Below are positions 22,601 to 34,400 of a DNA stretch of 64,000 nucleotides, one piece after another. A program made the position numbers and the translations under genes. Below the pieces are notes generated by a model that was given only the letters and a program-made list of their open reading frames with translations, was not told the DNA's origin and did no database searches. The DNA is from Hormiphora californensis (taxonomy: Eukaryota > Ctenophora > Tentaculata > Cydippida > Pleurobrachiidae). The stretch lies in assembly GCA_020137815.1 (NCBI GenBank), contig CM035353.1, positions 2,930,982 through 2,994,981 of the forward strand. Direction: 5' to 3'. The number at the start of each line of letters is the position of its first letter. Positions within the stretch are counted from its first letter, which is position 1.

Positions 22601-25600
22601 TGTATTGGGATAGTTGATGTAGATATAAACACTCATATATGTATCATGCAATGCTATAAGCGATAATTTGCTGCGTTATACAGATCTGTCACACTGCAGG
22701 AACCGACCGAAACAAGTAAACAACCAATCAGAACTCGTTATTTAGGTCACGTGACTGGTTATCAGCCAATCAGGGACCAGTATTTCCTGATTCGGTCGGT
22801 TCCTGTCACACTGGCTATCTGCTCCACGAGTAGAGAGCTGCGAGCTGTCACGATCTGTGCACATGCAAACTCTATTTCTGATCCTAAGCTACTACTTCTT
22901 ATCACTGCACTGGGGGAAATTAAACAGTCGTAGCAGAGGTTCAGACTGTTTCCCTGAGTGTCTGGCGGCGCCGACCCAATATCTGATCTGAGCGAGAATC
23001 TAGTACACACACTCACAGTGACTGTATATACTCACAGTCACACATTCTAAACTATATAGCTGTTTAATTTCAGTGAAATGGAAGGTGTACTTGCAGAACA
23101 ACAAGCTGCAGGAGTTCCCACGCCCGTTTTGTCGCCGAGAAAAGATCAGGAACAGTTGAATATCACACCAAAAAAAGAGCAAAGAACACGCTAAGATATT
23201 TATGAAACATTCAAACGCCATCACTGCAGTTATAGTTTATCGTCATACATAGCGACCTTGCTATAATTCGAATCACATATAGTTGGGTCGGTTGTGGGAA
23301 GTCGGATCTGGAAATTTAAAATTGACTTGCTAATATGTTTAGTGACTCTATAAAAAGTCCAAAGCACCATCCCACAGGTCTCTACCACCCCCGGTTCACT
23401 AATTATTCGTAATTATGTGATTTATGACGTTATGGCCAATTAGCACTAATAATACCAGTTCCTGGTCACTTATAGCTTAGATTTTGATACCAGATGATAG
23501 AGGATGACTAGATTAGTGGGCATACAAAATTTGAGGTCGATCGGATTTATGGTCGAGGAGTTATAGCCGTTTTTCCGTTTGGCTGGCGGTTGGCTGGCAC
23601 CACGTGGGATTACGGGTTTAGGTCGTCGTAGGAGGTCGTGGTTGGTCGCATTCGATCGGGCTTGATGAGGTGATCAAAACCTAGTGGGGCCAGACCTTGG
23701 CCCCACCCCGTTCTGGGGTTATTAGGCTTTTTTGGTTTTGGCGGGAAAATATTTTGGCGGGAAACCGAAAAAGCCTAATAACCCCAGAACGGGGTGGGGC
23801 CAAGGTCTGGCCCCACTAGGTTTTGATCACCTCATCAAGCCCGATCGAATGCGACCAACCACGACCTCCTACGACGACCTAAACCCGTAATCCCACGTGG
23901 TGCCAGCCAACCGCCAGCCAAACGGAAAAACGGCTATAACTCCTCGACCATAAATCCGATCGACCTCAAATTTTGTATGCCCACTAATCTAGTCATCCTC
24001 TATCATCTGGTATCAAAATCTAAGCTATAAGTGGCCAGGAACTGGTATTATTAGTGCTAATTGGCCATAACGTCATAAATCACATAATTACGAATAATTA
24101 GTGAACCGGGGGTGGTAGAGACCTATGGGATGGTGCTTTGGACTTTTTATAGAGCCACTAAACATATCAGCAAGTCAAATTTATAATTCCAGACCCAACT
24201 TCCCACAACCGACTCTACTAATAGTTCACCCCACAGCCAGAAAGAGTTAGAGGAATCTCTTATCACACACACACACACACAAGATAATATATCAAGAGTA
24301 TCAAGACTCCATACACACACAGAGGTGTGATATCACACACACACACAGGTGTGGTACATCACACACAGATCACACACCGTAATATTGGACAGGATTGGTG
24401 ATGTAAAGTTGTCTGGAGATGCCGTGGTCACCATGGCTCCCTTGTTCCTAGTGTTACCAGGGTACATGCTCTGGGGAAATGCCGCGTCAGATGATGCCTC
24501 CTCGTTGAAATTGCAGAATTTCGCTAATTCTTGATTCGCCCCGCAAATAGCGGCTCGAATTTAGGTGTTTGCCGCGTTTTTACAAAAAAGCAAATTTTTC
24601 AGCAGCTGATTTTGAGTGAAACATTTGCTTTTTTTGGATTCGCTCCGTTATTCGGATCTTCATTCGCCCCACTATTTGCGAATCGAGTCAAGAATTAGGG
24701 TGAGTATATAATATGTGTTGTGTGTTGTTTGATAGATAAAGATAGCAGGGGCACACCTTTATTAAAGGTATATGTGCCTGCTATAAAGTAATCAAGTCCA
24801 ACACATCCTATGCACCCATCGGACGGGCTGTATGCCATATAATATTAACCTATTATTGATGCTTGTTGTTCCTGTATTGATGCTTATATTGATTGATGCT
24901 GTTTAGTTGAAAATGCAGGTGACCATCGTTAAAATGGTTACCATGCATTTTGTTATTTGTACTACACATCACGAGTACAAACATATGCTGAGCTGATATT
25001 ATCATTTAATTACATATTCTAGTATTATACAGCGAAACCTCGATTTACTGGTCACCGGGGAGCTCGATTTACCGCACCGAATACAAATTGCCATATTATG
25101 ATCTATAGCTATATTGAGTATTATTTTTCACTTAAAATTAACTCCATTCTCACGAGCACCCGGTAAATCGAGGTTTAACTAATATATTCTGGGTAATCCA
25201 ACGTGAAACAAGGCATGATTGAGACATTTAAAAAAAGCTATGTACATAAATGTAATCGCATCATGAGGAAGTATTGCTTTTCACAGATACGTACTGCAGT
25301 AGTGAACAGGTAAAAACAATGTATCATATATATGTTTGGAGCTGACAACTATATAGGAACATATGCAGCTGGAATTGTATATACTATACTAATTGTATAT
25401 ACTAATTGTATATACTAATATTATATACCTGTGGGCCATGATAAGCCATTATGGTGAGTTCCATGTAGAAGGGTAGGATCGATAACAAGTCCAACCATGG
25501 CAGGATCTGCCTAGAAAGAAGGAAAATAATTATGATATACCTCCAGAAAGTATTTTATCTTTGTTTTAGTCTGGAAATTATAGACGTCGAAGCATTCCTT

Positions 25601-28600
25601 TGCCTGATATTGGCAAAAGAATACTTCCAAGACGTCCCCTTCCCATTATTTGTGTTTGATCGTGTTCGTTTATTATTATCTCTACTGGAAATGGTCAAAT
25701 GGATACACCTCCCATCCCATCACCTAAGACATCACGGTACCCATCACATCCATGAAAGTCGTATGTTGGTCAGTTTGTATTGTTTGTTGTTCAAATTAGA
25801 TAACTTATACATATTTATATCTGTTATCTGATGATTAAACTTTTGTGTTTGTGAAACAATTGGTCCCATCTCTATTATAATTTTTTTTGGAAAAACAATT
25901 AAAAATATATACACAATGGTATTTACAATGGCAATTTACAATTTTATATTATTAAAAGCATAGGTAAAATCATCAACATTATAATCTCTCATTTTCCTGC
26001 TGTTTCTTGACCCACGTATACATAAAAGGCTCAATTTTAAAATGATAAAGGAGAGTCTCACTCTTAAAAAGCTAATAACGTCATTAAAATTCTCATTCTT
26101 CTTATTACAAATCTTGTTACATAAAAGTTTTAAAAAAGTCTTGCATTCAGGTCCATAGCCTCCTGTTATTGAAAAAATTAAAGGGGTAAAAGTGCCTCTT
26201 TCGACATTTAAAATTCTCTCATTATATTTACACCTTTTCTTAGATTCAAGATATGTAAAAACCTTCTTTGCACTTTTACATTTAGTTATGTAGCTTTTAG
26301 AGTTCGGATTAATAAGCTGCACATCAAAAAATGCATTCTGTCCATCACGATAAAATCCGTGAGCCTTAATGTCAGGTTTAGCCGAATCTTCCGTCGCCGT
26401 TGTCCTTGTGGTGAAACTTTCTCCATCAACAGCTTGAAGGTCCAGCTCCCTCTCTACGTCATTGCACACGGTTGTAAGTTGGTCAGCTAAGAGGTTGCAC
26501 AGCTTGTTGTGCCTGTAGATTACATACCCTCCTCTACCACAATTGATTAAATCTCTATTATAATTTGGAGATGAACGTCGTCGAAGTCGTTCGTTCAGCG
26601 GTATCTAAGCGACAGTGCTCCTTCATAAAACACTTTAAGTGACCAAAGCTGTAAAGCTGTTGTTTACACTTTTGGAACTTCAGTGGAAGTTTGTTAATAT
26701 TTTCGAATAACTTTGAACATAGTTACCAACTCAGTTGTCATGGCAACCGGTGTGACGTATGTTGAAGTTGAAAGGGACGAAAAGAACCGCCCGGCGAGGC
26801 CGGGTGGGTTATCAAAAAGCCCTTACTTGAGGCGCACCCAATGGGTGCGCTAGTCTCTATTATAATTTGGAGATGAACGTCGTCGAAGTCGTTCGTTAGG
26901 CGGTATCTAAGCGACAGTCTGCTCCTTCATAAAACACTTCAATGTGCCCAAAGCTGTAAAGCTGTTATTCACACTTTTGGAACTTCCAGTGGAAGTTTGT
27001 TAATATTTTCGAATAACTTTTAACATGCCAGTTTCCATAGTTACCAACTCAGTTGTCATGGCAACCGTTTTATAGACGTTGAAAGGGATGAAAAGAACCG
27101 CCCGGCGAAGCCGGGTGGGTTATCAAAAAGCCCTTACTTGAGGCGCACCCAATGGGTGCGCTAGTCTCTATTATAATTTGGAGATGAACGTCGTCGAAGT
27201 CGTTCGTTCAGCGGTATCTAAGCGACAGTGCTCCTTCATAAAACACTTTAAGTGACCAAAGCTGTAAAGCTGTTGTTTACACTTTTGGAACTTCAGTGGA
27301 AGTTTGTTAATATTTTCGAATAACTTTGAACATGCCAGTCTCCATAGTTACCAACTCAGTTGTCATGGCAACCGGTGTGACGTGTGTTGAAGTTGAAAGG
27401 GACGAAAAGAACCGCCCGGCGAAGCCGGGTGGGTTATCAAAAAGCCCTTACTTGAGGCGCACCCAATGGGTGCGCTAGTATACTAAAAGCCACACTTGGC
27501 ACTTGCATATAATTTCATTATTCACTCACTGTCTCCTCAATATACCCGTTTTGATTTGAGCAGTACGTGTGAGCAGTACAACGCAATGTCCGATCTAGCC
27601 AACCCGGTGCTCAGTGCAACGGTGAAAGGGGAATCACTTGATTCTTTGTTTTCCGATTCGATTGATCTTGAAACGAGGGGTGCATCACACTATTTAACAG
27701 GAACCGACCGAATCAGGAAATACTGGTCCCTGATTGGCTGATAACCAGTCACGTGACCTAAATAACGAGTTCTGATTGGTTGTTTACTTGTTTCGGTCGG
27801 TTCCTGATATTTAATATGTTATCGGAAAACTATTTATTCTAACAACTTTGATAAAAGAAGGGTAGTGTTGGTATTTATATGTAAACTAAATCTCTAACGC
27901 TCTCCCGTTGTTTTCGCACCACCCTGCCAGTATCAACATTATATAACAGGAACCGACCGAGACAAGTAAACAACCAATCAGAACTCGTTTTGTTAAAACT
28001 GCCTCTTTATTTCGTTAAGTTGAGATTTACCCCTTTGTATGCGGGTGACTCGCTGCATATAAACCCGGGTTTATTGGTTATATATCAACCCTTTACAACA
28101 CTATTGTCTAGCTAGACCCTGTTTCGCGAGCCCCGCCCGCGAAATATAAAGGGAGGGTTAGAACATAACAACTATAACACTACTTAATATTAATTACTAT
28201 ACTTACTTAGTATTAATTATATTCAATATCAAGCAGCTCCAAGAGCAATAGATAGAGATATGTCTTGATTATATTTAATAATATATTAATATAATCAACA
28301 CATATCTCTATCTCTTGTCCCTGGAGCTACTTGATATTGAATATAATTAATACTAAGTACCTCCACGTACAAGAGGTGGGAGTAAGACCACTCTATGTAG
28401 CAGGAACCGACCGACACAAGCAAACAACCAATCAGAACTCGTCATTTAGGTCACGTGACTGGTTATCAGCAAATCAGGGACCAGTATTTCCCTGATTCGG
28501 TCGGTTCCTGCTATGTAGCCTCCCACAGACTATCATAGTTATATTAGGGTCACCACACACCAAAGTTAAAATTAAAATTAAAATTTTGATTTTAAACCCG

Positions 28601-31426
28601 CACACACCAGCGGCCGTTAAAATTTCTCTCCCCATTCTAAAAGTAACAATCTCACGCACGATTTTGACGGTCGCGTTGGATGACAAAATTTTAACACGCC
28701 GTCAAAATCGCGCGCGAGATTGTTACTTTTAGAATGGGGGAGAGAAATTTTAACGGCCGCTGGTGTGTGCGGGTTTAAAATCAAAATTTTAATTTTAATT
28801 TTAACTTTGGCGTGTGGTGACCCTTATATTGCTACCATTATTAGCATTAAATACTACCATTATTTCGACCATCGTCCAATGGTTTACTTTTGTTCTACAG
28901 TCGGACCCCGATTTAGGGGCCCCCGATTTAGTGGCACCCCGATTTAGTAGACAAGAGCCTTTCCCCCGAGGGTGTCCCTAAATCGGGGTCCGACTGTACT
29001 TCTATAAGTCCGGTATAATATCATCCCGATACTGCTGCGATCGACAATATTAGTTGGGAGACTCTAGTCTTACTACTAGAATATACTACCGCTTCTCTAC
29101 TATCTCTTTTATTATTAATACTATTATATTAACATAATCACAATTTTCAATAAGGTATGATAGGTGCCGACCAATCCCTCACACAAAGCTTATGGCACGT
29201 GATGGTCCCAGGTCCGAGCGTGAAAGAGAGCAGCAGGCAAGAGAGCGGGGTAGAGATAGCTATAGATAAAAGGAGAGTAACATGGGAATGAATATTAATT
29301 GTTTATAACACAACGGAAGGCACTATAAAAGTATCAAAAAGCGGTAGCACATCGAGAGGGCAATATTATGTACTTTGGCGGTCTTTATTGTAGATCAGCA
29401 CCAACTGAATTCGTCAAAAACTAGTTTTTAAATGGGCAATTCTAGTTATTTCTTCCCTGGCCATGCAGTTACATGTACCGTATCACGCTACATTGCTCCT
29501 CTGCTTCTTTTATTGGTTACATCACAGACCAAAAACGTGAACGTGTTGGGTACCTACAGTCAATTACTGGGCCAACACCATGAACAGGCAGCATTGGATA
29601 AGAATGTGTGTCAAAAGGGAGCGGAGAACCAACTTAGGTACTTCCAGAAATGGATGGGAGTTTCCAAAGATGGTTGGGCGTTTCAGAATATAACGGCTCG
29701 CAATCGCGTGAATATATCCTGCACCATGACCTTTGATCTGTTAAGGAAGTTCGATTCGCAACAATTGATGCCCCTGGATGAGGATTTCTCGTTAAAGAAC
29801 CTCTCCTTCACCTGCACTGTCATTATGGAGCATAACATGATATCAGCGGGTGATTTGTTATGTTCTGGAAAGAGCGCCTGTCACACTGACGAGTGCCACT
29901 GTAACGAGAAGGTGTTCTATTGTCCAAGAGGTCCTCGAAGCTGCATTCCATTCTGACCAGGTTTGTGACGGCTTTGCTTGACTGTGAGGGAGGCCTGGAT
30001 GAGTGTATGTGCATTAGTCAGACGGTCACCGTGTCCTGCCTTCATGATAAGTCCTTTCAGTACTTGCCTTTCCATGAAAGAAGCGTGCAAACCCAAAACG
30101 CAAATGGGCCTTCGGTATTTGGGGTGTGAGGGGTTCAATGCGACCAATCACAACTGTTCTCAGAACGTTATTAAACCAGCTGGAAGGGTGGGGAGTGTTC
30201 TGGAAAACTCCTACGACGATCTTTACGACGCCTGGCTAGCAGGATCAGGGGATCTGCTCGAGCAGCCTACTCAGGAGGGAAGCAGTCATTGAATATCCGG
30301 AACAGGAAGAATGCAAACGGATCCTAATCCAAGAGTTCGACCTTCCAACAGAGGGAACAGAATGGTCAAACGGCTTGTGCAACCGTATAGCCATGGTAGA
30401 CTACCTACGAGGGCGTTTTATTTAGCCAAGTATTCTTTTGTGATCCAGACAGTAGATTGCTTACGAATTTTCTTGCGTATGGAACTAGGATTTGTGACGA
30501 GAAGAGGGACTGTCCAAATGGACACGATGAGTTGTTTTGTCCGGCTCGGTTCTACTGTAGCAAAAGCGATGACGACATAGCTTGGATAGATGAAGATAAG
30601 GTATGTGATAGGGTCCGTAGACTGCAAGAACGGGATGGATGAGTGCTCTGGTTGCGAGTTGGGTGCCCTTAGCAACAGCAAATTCCTCATCCGCAACAAC
30701 ATTCTTGCAATATTGGCAATGGTCGGGGGGATAACCATATTTCTCTTCAACTTGAATGTAGGTTACCGAATCTTCAAAGAGTCTCCTGAAAGCAAATGTG
30801 GCAAAATAGATCGGATCTTCAGGATGCAGGTAGCGATGTATGACCTAATGATGGGTCTCTATCTCGTCTTGCTTGTCATAGTTTCTGTCGGCCTGCGCCT
30901 AACCGATGACTACTGTCAGTTGGACGCACAGTGGAGATCCAGTAAGTTGTGTGCCATGCTTGGATGTGTCTTCTCCGTCTCCAGTCATGGGTCATTCCTT
31001 CTGATCACCGCCATGAGTTTCGTCAGGTTTCTCAACTGCCTCAACCTGGTAAAAAACATGCGGATGCGTGTGATATGGATCGGAATCCTCGTCTCCGGTA
31101 TTTTCAACTTGGGCCACGCCCTAGCGCCCATTATACCCCTTTGGCAGGTACAAAAGTTCTTCCGAACCATCATAATCTTGGACTCCAAGTTGGATAACCC
31201 CTTTTTTACGACCTATGACCAAGACCACCTGGAGCGGATGCACTCCCTGGTATACAACAGCACTCCCGGGGAACAAGGAATCGAGACTGTGCTGCAGGAT
31301 CTACGAAACATCACTTCGGAACCGTCCATCTTTAACTATGTGGACATTGGGTACTATGGAAACAGCCCACTGTGCGTCGCTAACGTCTTCAAAAACCAAG
31401 CATCCTACCTCCCTTACAAGGTAGGG

Positions 31427-31484
<58 letters not shown>

Positions 31485-34400
31485 CTCTAGGTTATAGCGT
31501 ACCAAACTCTGCCGCACGACAGAACGGTGTTGCAACCTGTCATAAAGTCTGTGGTCTGTATGAAAGATAATAGCTAAAATATCACGCTCAAAATTACACC
31601 AATCAAACAAAATTTCTCAGGTAGGATACTGTATAACGGTAACGTTTCTCATCGTCATTCTCTCCGTCTCCTACATCGGTATCTTGGTGGAAAGTCACAA
31701 GACGAGCACTGAGGCGGGAGCGGCATCTGCTGAGCACGTGCAGAAGTTGGCTCTAAAGGTGTCCCTTTTGATTGGGAGCCAGCTCGTGGCATGGATGTCC
31801 TACGTTCTCACCCTCATCTACTTTTCCTGGGTCAACCCCACCGCTCCGAGTGCCATTGTGCAGGAGGTCTTCAGTTTAGTGGTGTTGCCCAGTAACAGCC
31901 TCCTGAACCCCATATTCTATCAGTACCATCTATCGAGAGTCGCTGATTTCGTAGCAAAATGTTTGAGGAAACCGGAGACAGTTAGGGATCGACGAAGGGT
32001 CGACGAAGCAACTACAGGAAACACACATAGCGTGGGAAACGGGACTCAGTACCAGTAGAGACAATGCAAGCTTAGTTAAAACTACATGGACTTGGCAAGC
32101 AACATTGAAATGTTTGGAGTGTTCCATTATTGAAGATGCTTTTTTTTCAGTTTTTTGAACGCATTGCATTCTTGATACAAACACGGTATCTGGAGATAGA
32201 CATTTGGAGATATGTGGAGATACTAGACATTTTCTGAATGGAAATAATTGGCTACTTTTTCATGATGTTAAGATTCCAAAAAGTTTTTTGAAACGTTAAT
32301 TGAAATATTTTATTTTTTTTGCTTAATGTTATAATATGTTTGTCCTTTGTCAGTAATCCTCAAAATCTTAAACTACAATTCGATCAGTCGATTTTACTGG
32401 TAGACACTGACCAGTGGGCTTACAACAATAGGGGTAATATGTGTATTCCTGTGAAGGAATTATATAGATACCTGAGGAATGCATTCTTGTTTTGAGCGGA
32501 CCACAGTCGAGCAAGGTAATCTGCACTGAAGAAGGCCATTATGAATGAATTCAGACCAAACAGGTAGTAGTAGTACTCATTTGAGGGGTCTATAAAATAA
32601 TCCTGGACCTTCTCTTCTGTCTCCAATACTGAAATGGATCAGGGTTGAAATTGGAATTGGAGAGGAGTTGAAATTGGAAATGGATCAGGGTTGAAATTGG
32701 AATGAGAAAGGAGTTGAAATTGGAATAAGAAAGGAGTTGAAATTGGAATAAGAAAGGAGTTGAAATTGGAATTGGAAAGGAGAGTTGAAATTGGAACTAG
32801 ATAGGAATTGAATTGAACTTACCAAGAAACGCTATAGAAATGAGAATAAAGAAGCAATCCACTATGGCATAGAGAGCTGCGAGTCGGCTGCTATCTGGAT
32901 TGTTTATTACACTGTCAACACGGGACTTCCATATACCCGTCCGAGTATTGTCTCTAAATAGAAAGAGATTTTTTATATCTCGAAAAGCAGAGGGTGTAGA
33001 AAATATCTACGACCTCGCCATGCACTCAAACCTCGAATTTTCTACTCCATGTTTAGGCACACCCTTCATACCCATTGCCCGGCCATTGTACATGTAGTAA
33101 TCCTCTGCGAGGCAACGTAAATTATATGGGTTGACGATTAACCAAGATATATCTTTGTCCAGCTGCAATCTCTATTAGTGTCATCCAAGTATGATGGAGT
33201 GGAAACTATAATTTATAGTGTACACTTATACAAATTAAAAACAACGGAAGGTCCACTTATATAGCCATACTTGGATGACACTCAGACACTGTTATATAGT
33301 ACTAGATAACCGGCCCCCGTCAAGTATAAAGTACAACACATCCATACTTGGTTTACACCTATTATATACAGCTGGAGGGTCTATAGCAAGCAAAGGTAGA
33401 AGCTTGTCGGTCGCGTGGCCCAATGGCTAAGGCGCCTGCCTACGGAGCAGGAGATTCCAGGTTCGAGCCCTGGCGTGATCGTAGAATCTTTTTGTTACCA
33501 AACACGCACATGTTCTCATGATATACCTGATTAGTTCTTTTTCTGATTGCGGGCTTCCCTCCATCTCGAACTCTTGAGGGATGAGTGGTATTTTGAAGAA
33601 CTCAAACTCTCGCGTTATGAGGCCCTCGTCCATCCGATCACATAAGTACGGGATCTGACCTGAACAATGCAAAACCATATGGTGATCAAACACCAGATCA
33701 CATTTCACAATTACTGCGCAACCAGTTGATCAGTTTCCAAACCCCAACAACATAACACTGCCCAATGAAAATTGCATCACCTGTATATAGAACCTTATTA
33801 GATCTAATATATTGTGCTCACCTGTCTGATAGTAATTTACAATGGCATCAAATGCCTCTCTGTTTCTGTCAAAGTAGTATGCTGATAAGTCCTGACGGTA
33901 AAACCGGTTCAACGTATCTGAACCTGTTAATTAATTAGAGGTCATAGAGTTCAGCTCTGATGTGAAGCTTTGCAAACTAAATCTATATGTCAGAGAAAAC
34001 TTCAAATTATTTTTTCCCTGTCAGCGCAATGCATGATCACTCTCGAAATTCTCGAGAATGAGTCGCAGCGCAATACGTGACAAATATATTCGTCCAGCCT
34101 AGTTCCAAACTACTGAAGCAATATAAAGTTTAGTATATTTAGTATACCCCGGTAAATCGGGGTCCGACTGTATTTACTACAAGCTTAACATACCAAGTAG
34201 GGTGTCGGGGTATTGCTGTAACAGCTCCCTGCGCAGAATGAAGGTCGCCCCGGCCACGTTGATGTTAACCCATGTACTGGTGTGATCGTTGTGATCAGTT
34301 AAACCATCCACTGCAGTAGGAGTGGGGGTTAGGGGTGGGGGAGTGGGGTTAGGGCTGGGGGAGTGGGGGTGAGCATGGGGGAGTGATGGTTGGAGTGGGG

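Noticed and set aside
26552-27478. CRISPR-like array (three 300-bp repeats)
   Set aside because: Units are joined directly with no spacers and carry Helitron-type ends in a eukaryotic genome.
27496-27741. 81-residue ORF after the Helitron-like array
   Set aside because: Its end runs into a MITE copy and it shows no domain or splice evidence.
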